In this document: piece after piece, positions 48,852 to 57,958 of the stretch
Numbering within the stretch: position 1 is the first letter of the stretch
Layout of the letters: each line of letters opens with the position of its first letter
Origin: Gigaspora rosea
Taxonomy: Eukaryota > Glomeromycota > Glomeromycetes > Diversisporales > Gigasporaceae
Reading direction: 5' to 3'
NCBI GenBank assembly: GCA_003550325.1
Contig: QKWP01000263.1
Coordinates: 211,172 to 275,171 of the forward strand
Length of the DNA: 64,000 nt
The notes under the pieces: generated by a model
What the model was told of the DNA's origin: nothing
Databases searched by the model: none
The model's input: only the letters and a program-made list of their open reading frames with translations
Translations under genes and position numbers: made by a program

Positions 48852-49124
48852 TTCGCATGTGTCGATTTTCTTGATATATATGTCATAACCAACATGCCAG
48901 CTATGTCTTCGTATATTTCTAATAGAATAATAATAATTAATAATTATTATTATTTGTTTGTACATTTGCTTGAATCTGCACTATACAGTACTATACAGTA
49001 CTATTTACCTAATATCTGATTAATTTCACATGCTTTTTAAGCGTATTTTTTTATACGTTCATCTGAATTCAATCTACCAAATAATCCTAATTTTATCCGT
49101 TTGCCAAATAATTTGGAGCTCACA

Positions 49125-49164
<40 letters not shown>

Positions 49165-49755
49165 GGATGATTTTTTTTTTTGAAAATTTGAATAAAAATT
49201 TCAGAATAATTTTTTTTAAAAAAAAAAATTTGTTATTGACCAGATTAAAATATATTCTCTAGTCCAGCTCAATAAAAAGGCATTTCATTATTTATTGACA
49301 AATGAAAATTTTCAAATAACTACTGAATTAAATTCTATGAAAATTTTTATTTTAATTCTATAAGTCGTAATATTAAATAAAATTTTTGATAATCGTTTTT
49401 AAGAAATATTTTGATTAAAAGTAGGGATGATCACGGTCAGTCATCGGTCGGTCATGATCGGTTAACCGCTTATGACCGGTTGACCGCGGTAATTCATACG
49501 GTTAATGACCGGTTATAGCTGATAAATTATTTACCAATAATCCAATCAAATAAGTGACAAGTAGGGAGGACGGCTAAAGCCAGGTACATCATGAGATCAC
49601 CCGATTGCCGGGTAATTACGGGACACAAAAATTTTTTAAACGCGTAGCTTATTATTTTTAACTATTATACATTCGTTTTGTTAAAAGCAATATGAACGTA
49701 GTAAATTGAGACGAAGACTAAGGTCTCCCACATTTTTGCTCTTATTAGTTTACTT
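48852..49755. other. Intergenic DNA with poly(A) tract and GACCGGT-rich patch
   Basis: A run of 33 A lies at 49128-49160, followed by a T run. At 49430-49520 words such as GACCGGTTGACCG and GGTCATGATCGG form an inverted, low-complexity patch like the ends of other nonautonomous elements. No gene is seen. Confidence 0.5.
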
Positions 49756-50899
49756 CAAACATGGCGTCGAAACGAAACCTACCCGAAACTAGTTTCGGAA
49801 GGGTTCTAATCCGAAACTAGTTTCGGATTTTTTAAAAAAAATCGAAACCCCGAAACCCGAAACCCCGAAACTATAATCCGAAACCCAAACCTATAATCCG
49901 AAACCCAAATATAATATTGAAGCCTTTAAAATTTATTATAAGTTGATTTATTTTTAATGAACTAAAAATGTAAAATTATTTTTGAATAAATTATAACATT
50001 ATATAGATCATTTTTTTAATTATGTTTTTTTCACTGCCTCGGTTTGTTCGGGGTTTTTTTAAGCTGGTCAACTTTATTTTTAATATCATACCGTTATTAC
50101 AATTGATTTCAAAATTCTAGGGCGATAGAAAAAATTGCCAATGATGAATCGATAAATATTTGATGACTTTTGATACCAACAATTTATTTAATTTTTTGTG
50201 GTAACTTAGATATGGACGTACTAATTATTTATTATTACTTGATATTGTACCAGTTTTTACGTAGTAAAGTAAAAAAACTGATGCTTGCAAAATCAACCTT
50301 GATTATCAGAATATAAACTCCTGAATTATAACTTTCATGTTATACTTGTGAATCATAACAACAAAAAGGACTGCACGCATGCAATAAATTGTTGGATGCA
50401 TTCCAGCCCAAATGGCGCTGGATATTCGAATTTCATTGTATTCTTTAAGGAGGTATATAACATACATCAATGCGATTAATGTATATTGAAGAGATACATA
50501 GCATACATCAGTGCATTTGAAAGAGATATATAATACATTAACGCAATAAACGTATATGGAAGTTTGGGTAGTTTTTGGCGTTCAGGTGAGGTTTCGGGTT
50601 TCGAATGAGGTTTCGGGTGTCGGGTGAGGTTTCGAGTTTCGGATAAGGTTTCTGAAGTTATAATCCGAAGCCCGAAACTTTCGGATTTGGCACAAAAGGG
50701 TTTCGGCGCCAACTTTGGAGAGAATAAACAAATAAATTATTGATGCTTTGGCAGTTTCGGGGTTTCGGTTGAGGTTTCGGGTTTCGGTTGAGGTTTCGGG
50801 TTTCGGTTGAGGTTTCGAGTTTCGGATAAGGTTTCGGAAGCTATAATCCGAAACCCGAAACTTTCGGAATCGCCAAAAAGGGTTTCGGTGCCATCTCTG
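49756..50899. mobile_element. hAT-type nonautonomous element (1144 bp)
   Basis: The left end is CAAACATGGCGTCGAAAC; the right end read inward is CAGAGATGGCACCGAAAC. GTTTACTT is duplicated exactly on both sides (49748-49755 and 50900-50907). Both ends are filled with CCGAAACCCGAAAC words in inverted arrangement, in at least three blocks on the right. The interior is noncoding. Confidence 0.8.
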
Positions 50900-50907
50900 G
50901 TTTACTT

Positions 50908-52502
50908 AAACTTTCAAATTCTTCGTGCCAATTAATTCTAAGTATAAAGATTCGTTACTAACTACAATCGTTAACTAATTGCACTAAATTTCATTTAAAC
51001 TATTGATATTTACAATCGTTAGAAAAGCGTTTGTTGTCAGGGTAATTACTCGGTGTACTTATTAGTGTATTTAACTTCATTAACAATTACCTTCACTGTT
51101 CTAATTTTCTTCAAGTCGTCAAACCGTTTAGCATTTAAATTTTTTCGTGCTAAGTAAGTATAAAGATATTTCTTAATCATGCGTTCAAATTCATTACTTT
51201 TTTTACCGTTAATTGGAGATAAGTACAAATAAAATAAGATTTTTTTTTTTTTTTATTGGCCTATGAATTGGTCTAAAACCCAAATTCGCTTAATTGAACG
51301 GGCTTCGTTTATTCTTAATTTGCCTCATTTCAAATGCCCGGTAATGATATTGCTAATAATGTGTGATTTTTTTGTCAATAAATTTTTAAAAAAATTTTGG
51401 AATGATGTTATGAAAAAGTATATAGCAAATGAACCAAATATCTTCTACAGTTCTTCCGCTTCGAATAATTAAAACTGAAAATTATTAATGAAACATGCTA
51501 TGAATGTTTAATAATGAATAATTCGTATAATTACATGAGAAGTATAAATGGCTTTACCTAGCCTCCACATGGGCCAGGGCTACCCATAGGTACCCTAAGG
51601 GTAGTACCACTAGGGCCGGGCTTGGGCATCAAATTACAAGCCCTAGGGCAGGGTAGGGCTAAGAATCGTAGGATATGGGGGCTCAACAAGCGATCAACGT
51701 GTACAGGGTATTACATCCATATCACCCGGAAGATCGTATACGAAAATCGGAAACACCGATACCATTAAGGAAATCGAATCGACATGACAAGATTAGAAGT
51801 TAAACCGTAATGAAACGCAAAGAAGATCGTACACCGATGATCTGATAATGAAAATCAGACGCGAAAATAAAGAAGAATAATAATCAGAAAAGAATTAATA
51901 TTTAGTATAGTAAATTAACTAGTTAGATCGAAAATGCTAAGTTTTTATATCATGAATTTTATAGTTATCAGAAAAGTATTTAAACAGTAGATTTTAGACA
52001 TTCAAATCTGTGTGTTGAAATCGATAAAAATAAGTGTTGACTACAAAATATTATATCCAGAATAACACCTTCAATACATGTACACTATTGAAATATTCTT
52101 GCTTTCAATAGTTTTGACCCTTTATTGTATACCACTTGTAATAACTACTTTGATAGTAGTAAACCATTTGACATATCGAAATCTACTTCTTGCACCTAAG
52201 AAATCTAGCATACATAACCTTTAACATATTTAACATATATTTATATTCTCAAAAGAAATACTTGTAACAGTATACTTAACTGTACACACTGCTGAATTTA
52301 TTAAATAAAAACTGATTATTATAAACATAAACATACTTCGAATAAGTGAAAAGTTAGTTTGTTGGTTTAAACTTAACGTATATATTAAGGACTAGCTACC
52401 CTTGAGAAATACTATACTCTTCGAAGGCAACTTATAATAAACAAGACGTGCACTACAAAGGCGAAACAAATAAAAACTGCAACGCCATAATAAAGAAACT
52501 AA
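50908..52502. other. Left flank of the gene block
   Basis: Positions about 51545-51665 are a GC-rich patch of GGGCTAGGG-like words. From about 51.7 kb the composition changes to A-rich, with related words (GAAGATCGTA twice, GAAAATC-GA). This may be the leader or LTR of the element that follows. I could not find a TG...CA LTR pair, since the right end is outside the window, nor a convincing primer-binding site. Confidence 0.4.
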
Positions 52503-53087
52503 ATGAGAATATACACTACACTTTACAAAATATTTATCATCTGGATTATAATAAGTCTAACACCAACACCAAAGAATTTTATTAAAGCAGACGTTATAGT
52601 CATAACAGTACTAGCACCAGCACCTGCACCAATTACTACAACTCCTACAGAAAGCATTACTACTACGAGTAAAGCAAGTAAAGAAACTGAAACTACCTCT
52701 ATTCAATCAAGCCAAACGAACCAACCAGAAAATAATAACAATAGCAACCTTACCACTATTGTTGGAATATTAGCTGCAACATTAACAATATTAGCAATAA
52801 CCTTAACAGTATTAATCTGCTGTATACGAAGACTTAGAAAAAGAAAACAAGCATATAAACGACATCTTAATACAGGAACAGGAGCAGTACCTTCACCTTT
52901 AGTATTACAAGTTCAAAGAGGATTAACATATCAATATTCTAACACCTCAGACTTACCATTTCAACAAGGCGCATTCTCAAACCCAATTCCAGATTTAGAT
53001 CAAAATCAATTAGCAACCTTAGTGAGAGATCTCGGCCTTAGAAACCAAGTATGGACTAAACAACCACCACCACCACTACCTTACTAA
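52503..53087 (+). CDS. Type I membrane protein, Ser/Thr-rich (194 aa)
   Basis: First gene of the block, with an ATG start. Residues 1-29 look like a signal peptide (hydrophobic FIIWIIISL). Residues 30-82 are rich in Ser, Thr, Pro and Asn, as in O-glycosylated stalks. Residues 84-107 (LTTIVGILAATLTILAITLT then VLICC) form a membrane helix ending in two Cys that could be acylated. A basic stretch RRLRKRKQAYKR follows, and a ~75-residue inner tail ends PPPPLPY. A glycoprotein-like or envelope-like role is possible but is inferred only from layout and position upstream of the Gag-like gene. No homologue is recognised. The tail resembles but does not exactly match a PPxY budding motif. Confidence 0.65.
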   Translation: MRIYTTLYKIFIIWIIISLTPTPKNFIKADVIVITVLAPAPAPITTTPTESITTTSKASKETETTSIQSSQTNQPENNNNSNLTTIVGILAATLTILAITLTVLICCIRRLRKRKQAYKRHLNTGTGAVPSPLVLQVQRGLTYQYSNTSDLPFQQGAFSNPIPDLDQNQLATLVRDLGLRNQVWTKQPPPPLPY

Positions 53088-53177
53088 AACAAGTAATCCG
53101 AAATAAAAGAAGTTTAATATAGGAAGTTCACTGGACAAAAATAGATCAACAAAGAAGAAAACTAAAATAAGAACTAA

Positions 53178-53423
53178 AACTGCGACTACACGCGTATAAG
53201 TTTGATAAACAAAGACAGAATAATATCAATTATAGTAACAATCGCTTTACTTATACTAGGCACCGTTATCGCATTAATAATATACTTCGCACCACCAGAA
53301 ATCCAAACTAAATTAGCTCAAGGCATAACAATCACATTATTATCTGCAACAATAATACTATTTACGCTCTCACCAGACCATTATATGACAGAAGATCAAA
53401 CAACATCGACAACTGTTAACTGA
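53178..53423 (+). CDS. Small two-helix membrane protein, start unclear
   Basis: The open frame after a stop at 53175 has no ATG; a TTG at 53202 is the first near-start. Two membrane helices are visible: IISIIVTIALLILGTVIALI and ITITLLSATIILFTL, separated by a short loop, followed by an acidic Thr-rich end. It ends in TGA, and the same frame stays open for another 62 codons (next entry). The start codon may have been lost, or translation may rely on reinitiation or splicing that I cannot see. Unrecognised; viroporin-like size and layout. Confidence 0.45.
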   Translation, partial: NCDYTRISLINKDRIISIIVTIALLILGTVIALIIYFAPPEIQTKLAQGITITLLSATIILFTLSPDHYMTEDQTTSTTVN

Positions 53424-53612
53424 AATTGTAATTTATTAAATCTACTAGCATCTACATTACTACTTACCCTAATTGTAACAATATTCGTAGCTATTATAAC
53501 TATTTTCATAATCGAGTACAACCATCAAAGATATAAAAAGAGACTTTACAAACAGTTCTCTACTCTCTACAGACCATACGGAAATCAAGATACCAATACT
53601 GGCTGTTGTTAA
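53424..53612 (+). CDS. Small membrane protein in frame after TGA (62 codons)
   Basis: The frame continues directly from the preceding TGA (53421-53423). It has one strong membrane helix (LLASTLLLTLIVTIFVAIIT), a basic segment RYKKRLYK and a C-terminal GCC. There is no ATG, so it is either made by readthrough of the TGA, a separate gene that lost its start, or a two-part protein split by a nonsense change. It ends 3 bases before the ATG of the next gene. Confidence 0.4.
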   Translation, partial: NCNLLNLLASTLLLTLIVTIFVAIITIFIIEYNHQRYKKRLYKQFSTLYRPYGNQDTNTGCC

Positions 53613-53615
53613 TCT

Positions 53616-53864
53616 ATGAATACTCAAAACCAAAATATACAAACACTTGACCAAACTCAAACTATAATACTTACCGTATCCATTATAATCATACTTGTAA
53701 TCATATCTATAGTTATATCAACCACCATATACTGCTGTTGTAAAAATAAAATCAAAAAAAGAAATTACCCAATTCACAATAACATACAAACACTTTCGCA
53801 TATCTACCAAGATCCTATAACTAAAGAAATAGTTGTAAACAGAAGCAGATTACCACCTGTATGA
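53616..53864 (+). CDS. Single-pass membrane protein with CCC motif (82 aa)
   Basis: ATG start 3 bases after the previous stop. Short polar N-terminus, membrane helix at residues 17-39 (IILTVSIIIILVIISIVIST), then YCCCKNKIKKR (possible acylation site and stop-transfer basic residues) and a ~40-residue inner tail. Its stop overlaps the next ATG as ATGA (53861-53864). It resembles the other small membrane proteins of the block in design, not visibly in sequence. Unrecognised. Confidence 0.6.
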   Translation: MNTQNQNIQTLDQTQTIILTVSIIIILVIISIVISTTIYCCCKNKIKKRNYPIHNNIQTLSHIYQDPITKEIVVNRSRLPPV

Positions 53865-54033
53865 ACATATTCAAAAGACTATTTAGGAAAAGAAAAGAAG
53901 ACAACACAGAAAAAGACCACTACCAATACATATACCACACCACCAAAGATATAACTACCTAGCAAATAACCAATTCGGACCTAATACTCAAGAAATAGAT
54001 AGATTACTAGGAACCACACGTACCCGAAGTTAA
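53861..54033 (+). CDS. Small basic protein, frame broken
   Basis: The ATG at 53861 overlaps the previous stop (ATGA) and starts a 33-aa frame, MNIFKRLFRKRKEDNTEKDH, ending at 53962. A second frame, open from 53887 to 54033, continues with basic KKRRQHRKRP and ends NTQEIDRLLGTTRTRS, its stop touching the ATG of the next gene. A one-base loss in the A-rich stretch near 53887-53900 would join the two, so a single small basic protein is likely. A -1 ribosomal slip there cannot be excluded. Unrecognised. Confidence 0.45.
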
Positions 54034-54381
54034 ATGAGTGTACAATTCCTCACACTCACGATACCTACCACAACTATATTCATAACAGTAACACCAACGC
54101 CTATATATACTACAGTACTCACGAATAATGCAGTAACTACTACAATAACAACTACAATTAACTCAGAAGTAATAGCTACAATAACACCAAGCTACGTAAA
54201 CGATACCAACGTTATTACCCAAGACATAGTATCTATAGCACTACTAATATTTGCAATAGCAATAATAGTATTCATAAACTATAGACACAGATTAGGAAAG
54301 AAGCTCAAGATAGCCAATAATCATCTTGACCACGCAGAAAGATTAGCAACTACATTAACTAATACAATTTCACCTAATTAA
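54034..54381 (+). CDS. Thr-rich membrane protein (115 aa)
   Basis: The ATG follows the preceding TAA directly. Residues 1-63 are dominated by Thr, Val, Ile and Asn (PTTTIFITVTPTPIYTTVLT), like an O-glycosylated outer part. Residues 64-82 (IVSIALLIFAIAIIVFINY) form a membrane helix. A basic then helical inner tail follows (RHRLGKKLKIANNHLDHAER). There is no clear cleavable signal peptide. It resembles the first protein of the block in general plan. Unrecognised. Confidence 0.6.
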   Translation: MSVQFLTLTIPTTTIFITVTPTPIYTTVLTNNAVTTTITTTINSEVIATITPSYVNDTNVITQDIVSIALLIFAIAIIVFINYRHRLGKKLKIANNHLDHAERLATTLTNTISPN

Positions 54382-54704
54382 TAAGTTGTAAAAATGACGA
54401 AACATCTACAAGCGAAACATATAACACTGCTGACGAACTACTTGCAGATTTAGAGAAAAGACTATCAAAAGGAAAACCTAAATACAAACCATTAGACAAA
54501 TACGACAAAGAGCTATATCAGAAATCTAAAATAATAATTGATAATAGGAAACCGGCACAAACCGATATAATACGAGCCTATATCATCTATTCAATACGAA
54601 AAAAAGAAGATAATGAATATATTAAAGAAATAGCCAAAGCCTATAAACAAAACCTAGAAGAATTAATAAAATTAACAGAAACAAAATACAAAATAAGTGA
54701 ATGA
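54378..54704 (+). CDS. Charged helical protein (~103 aa), start disrupted
   Basis: A frame open from 54378 encodes DELLADLEKRLSKGKPKYKP, then KELYQKSKIIIDNRKPAQTD and a Lys/Glu-rich end with ETKYKISE. It has no ATG of its own. An ATG at 54394 lies one base out of frame, so a one-base deletion just after the start (the A-rich TTGTAAAAATGACG context) would explain it. The end overlaps the next gene as ATGA (54701-54704), which argues that it is a real gene. Unrecognised and soluble-looking, with coiled-coil tendency. Confidence 0.5.
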   Translation, partial: LISCKNDETSTSETYNTADELLADLEKRLSKGKPKYKPLDKYDKELYQKSKIIIDNRKPAQTDIIRAYIIYSIRKKEDNEYIKEIAKAYKQNLEELIKLTETKYKISE

Positions 54705-55096
54705 GCGCTATAAAGAAATTATCCTATATTGAAGTAGAAAAGTGGAAATACAAATATCCATTTCATCCAGACCATACTCGACAATACCTATATTACTACA
54801 ATGGATTTAGAGCATACTTTGAACAACCTATACACGAATTCCCTATACTGACTAAAGATATACCATCAAAAATTGGACAATCATTAAACGCTTTAGATAA
54901 AATATACTTCAGAAACAATGGAGACTTAAGAAAAAAGGATTTCCTAAAACAAGACGTACTCTCCTATATCAAATACGGACACATATTACAAAGACCTGAA
55001 ATCATTAGAAAAGGATTACGAATAGGAAAACAAGACATCGAAAATTACATACGATATTGTCTATTTGCAAGTATCAAACCTATTATAACTCAATAA
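54701..55096 (+). CDS. Basic protein of unknown function (131 aa)
   Basis: Starts at the ATGA overlap and ends 7 bases before the Gag-like ATG. Rich in Tyr, Lys and Ile (YIEVEKWKYKYPFHPDHTRQ), without membrane helix or signal. Being basic and directly before the Gag-like gene, it could be a structural or matrix-like protein, but that is inference only. The frame is intact. Confidence 0.6.
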   Translation: MSAIKKLSYIEVEKWKYKYPFHPDHTRQYLYYYNGFRAYFEQPIHEFPILTKDIPSKIGQSLNALDKIYFRNNGDLRKKDFLKQDVLSYIKYGHILQRPEIIRKGLRIGKQDIENYIRYCLFASIKPIITQ

Positions 55097-55103
55097 AGAA
55101 GAA

Positions 55104-56885
55104 ATGGCAGCAACAATCGAATACCCTGATATCACTAACCTTAACCTACTCAACCTAATGGGAGGAAAAATGATGAATGGAACAAACTGGCTTGAATGGA
55201 GTAATGAATTTGAAAAGAAGATCCAATCATTTATACCAATCACTCTATTGACATTTGGATTTTATACAGGAAACCACAAAACAACAGGATACACTTTAAT
55301 TGCAAATAACGCCATAGCAGCAAATAATGATGGAGCATATAACGTATTCTTTATACGACAATTAATTACAAAAGCAATAACCCAATGCTTTACTAGAAAT
55401 GCATACCAAGATGCAATGAGACATATTGACAGATACGTATGTTGGTTCCCAAGAGACTTTAGAGACGGAAATAGAGTACCAGCAGAAAACTGGGAATCAG
55501 ATTGGAATCAAAATAATGCCGCTCCAGTAACAGCATTGTTAAATCCAAATAACTTTCCAAGATCATTAAACTATACAGTAACCGCAACAGACGGAGGAGC
55601 AAATGCAAAACCAGGACAAGACATATTCACAGCAGACTACAGCGCTACAGCAAACCCAAGAAGATCTAAACAACTATCATTTAGACTATACATGGATAAA
55701 CTATATATAACAAGCGGAACAGTAAAAGAATTACAAGCAAGCTTCACAACTTTACGATTCTTACCAGACTACAACATTGCAAAAAGAGAAGATGAAAACT
55801 TTATAATGATCTATAATCAACAAAAAGACAACGCAGGATATACCCAAGAATATAACCAAGGTCTACAATTACTCTTACAAGGAATGATACCTCAACCAGG
55901 AGAAAGACACCCAGAAGAAAACTATTGGGCCATGATGAATTTATTTGATGCAAACATCAACAATGAAGAAACCTTTTGGGCTGCATTAAAAAGAACATAC
56001 ACCTATTACAAAGAAAGTAGCATAGGAACAACACTACGAAAACAACAAAAATCTACAGCATATTTTTATAAAAATAAAGAAATACAATTCTCTGACAAGA
56101 AAACTAAAGGAAAACCAAGAGAATATGTTGTATTCAACATCCATGACGGAAAATGCTTTTCATGCGGAAAGAAAGGCCATTATATGAAAGATTGCCCAGA
56201 CAAAGAAAAATTCAAAGGATTCAACCAATTCTACAAGCGAGGAAAGGGAAAAAGATATGGAAAACCTAAGACTAAGGAAGAAGAATCTAAACAAAAATTT
56301 ACTAAGGCATTTACCCAAGGTAAACCAGGAAGACCAAGAAAAGAAAGACCTGAAACTACAACCAAAGAATATACTAAGGAAGAGAAAGGAGATGCATTTG
56401 CAAGAATGATGGCAGCAAAAGCTAAGAAGTTCGAAAGAGAAAAGAATAAAGCTCTTAAAGAAAATACCAAACCTGAACAAGCAACATTTGGACAAGGAAG
56501 ATATCCTAGAAGAGATAAATCTAAATTCTGTGAGAATTGCAGGACATATTCTCATAATACTGTAGACTGCTACGCTCATAGAAAAGAATTTGAAGTAGAA
56601 GACCCTATGATCCATTACGCTCAAAAACAAAGAGGATGGCAAGGCCGAACTCAACAATCAAATTATAAAAATTATAAAAACTACAGAAATAACCCAAGAA
56701 AAAATAGACAAATCTATAACGCTGAAGCAATTGATAATAAAGACTTCGACGAATACCAAGGATATCAGGAATATCTCAAAGCTAAACAAGCCTACCTTGC
56801 AAGTACAAACGACTACCATAAAAAAGAAGCATCTAACCTTGAAATTCCAGAACATAGTGAAAATGAAGAAGCTCAATATTTTTAG
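55104..56885 (+). CDS. Gag-like nucleocapsid protein with two CCHC knuckles (593 aa)
   Basis: A structural protein expected to coat the element's RNA. The N-terminal ~340 residues (NLMGGKMMNGTNWLEWSNEF, later LRFLPDYNIAKRED) fit a Gag capsid-like region without a recognisable family. Zinc knuckle 1 is CFSCGKKGHYMKDC (C351, C354, H359, C364). A Lys-rich linker of ~110 residues follows, then knuckle 2, CENCRTYSHNTVDC (C476, C479, H484, C489). The wide separation of the knuckles is unusual. The frame is intact. The stop TAG (56883-56885) sits in a run of five T (56879-56883). Slipping back one base there leads into the protease frame, as for Gag-Pro fusion proteins. Confidence 0.8.
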   Translation: MAATIEYPDITNLNLLNLMGGKMMNGTNWLEWSNEFEKKIQSFIPITLLTFGFYTGNHKTTGYTLIANNAIAANNDGAYNVFFIRQLITKAITQCFTRNAYQDAMRHIDRYVCWFPRDFRDGNRVPAENWESDWNQNNAAPVTALLNPNNFPRSLNYTVTATDGGANAKPGQDIFTADYSATANPRRSKQLSFRLYMDKLYITSGTVKELQASFTTLRFLPDYNIAKREDENFIMIYNQQKDNAGYTQEYNQGLQLLLQGMIPQPGERHPEENYWAMMNLFDANINNEETFWAALKRTYTYYKESSIGTTLRKQQKSTAYFYKNKEIQFSDKKTKGKPREYVVFNIHDGKCFSCGKKGHYMKDCPDKEKFKGFNQFYKRGKGKRYGKPKTKEEESKQKFTKAFTQGKPGRPRKERPETTTKEYTKEEKGDAFARMMAAKAKKFEREKNKALKENTKPEQATFGQGRYPRRDKSKFCENCRTYSHNTVDCYAHRKEFEVEDPMIHYAQKQRGWQGRTQQSNYKNYKNYRNNPRKNRQIYNAEAIDNKDFDEYQGYQEYLKAKQAYLASTNDYHKKEASNLEIPEHSENEEAQYF

Positions 56886-57958
56886 AAGAGAGCCTGTGTG
56901 CTACTCAGGATTCACTCTCTCATAACTACACTGGTTGTAGCACAGAGTATAATCATCATAAATATTCTAAGCACAAATATATATGTAATATCGACAAATG
57001 TAAGGAATCATATCAATATAACAAATCATTAAATAAAGGACCTACTCTTCAAAACTATCTATACTCTGCCAATGAATATTCAAAATTATATTTTCCACCT
57101 CACACACGTATCAATAAAAGAAAACCTAAAGGAGCAAAAGGCTTTTACTTTGTAGCATTAGTAAATAATATACCTATGGAATTCAAACTAGATGAAGGAA
57201 GCACTAATACAATTATGGGCATAAACCATGCAAAAGCACTAGGAATGCATAATATAATAGAAAAACCAGCAACCGCAGAAGCAGTTGGAAGCAACGTACA
57301 AATACTAGGCAAAATGCTAGTAAATCTCAAAATCAATGAATATTTTACACCAAATGTAAAAATGGACGTACTAAAAACCCAATCTAAATATATTCTCCTT
57401 AGCAACAAAACACAATCAGAACTCGGTATCACTAAAGACTTTAAAAACCAAATCATCAAAATCAATAAAAAACCTGTGTTAAACCAAAGAACCTTAAATA
57501 GTCGAGCAAACGGTTACGGCAACTCATTCTATAGGACTGGAGGGCGTTATAACCTTTCTGGTTATGAAGGAATCCACGGACTGAATGAGCCCATTTCTCA
57601 CCGATCTGTCTCTGAGCCTCATTATGGTTATCAGAGCAAACAAGAGAAAAAGGCGCCCAACATTATGAAAACAACTAAACGACCACAATACCAAGAGGAA
57701 AAGGGCAATATTTTGTATAAACGACAGGACGTCACAAAATATTTACCCTTTGACCCCACACTAGCCAAATACTTTAAAGAACCTTCTCTGGAAAAGAATC
57801 AAAATACTTCCTGTTTGAATTATAAACAAAAAGAACTGAACCAAAACTATAAGTTCACTGAACCAAAACGAGAACCATATAAACATTTCAGTCAGGCTCA
57901 CATTAACAATGAGGCATTACGTATATTCTATGAACAATGCATGAAAAATAGACAATGA
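56867..57958 (+). CDS. Retropepsin-like protease region (-1 frame to Gag)
   Basis: The frame opens at 56867 and runs unbroken to a TGA (57956-57958), with no ATG before 57176, so expression by -1 frameshift from Gag is likely. The protease-like core is GFYFVALVNNIPMEFKLDEG then STNTIMG, followed by INHAKALGM and a second strand region ILGKMLVNLKINEYF, as in retroviral-type aspartic proteases. The active-site triplet is Asp-Glu-Gly (57197-57205) where Asp-Thr/Ser-Gly is expected. The C-terminal ~160 residues (YGNSFYRTGGRYNLSGYEGI on) are a linker without recognised domain. Activity is doubtful. Confidence 0.65.
   Translation, partial: RSSIFLEESLCATQDSLSHNYTGCSTEYNHHKYSKHKYICNIDKCKESYQYNKSLNKGPTLQNYLYSANEYSKLYFPPHTRINKRKPKGAKGFYFVALVNNIPMEFKLDEGSTNTIMGINHAKALGMHNIIEKPATAEAVGSNVQILGKMLVNLKINEYFTPNVKMDVLKTQSKYILLSNKTQSELGITKDFKNQIIKINKKPVLNQRTLNSRANGYGNSFYRTGGRYNLSGYEGIHGLNEPISHRSVSEPHYGYQSKQEKKAPNIMKTTKRPQYQEEKGNILYKRQDVTKYLPFDPTLAKYFKEPSLEKNQNTSCLNYKQKELNQNYKFTEPKREPYKHFSQAHINNEALRIFYEQCMKNRQ

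Noticed and set aside
53040..53087. PPxY late-budding motif at the end of the first membrane protein
   Set aside because: The end reads PPPPLPY, which does not match P-P-x-Y exactly.
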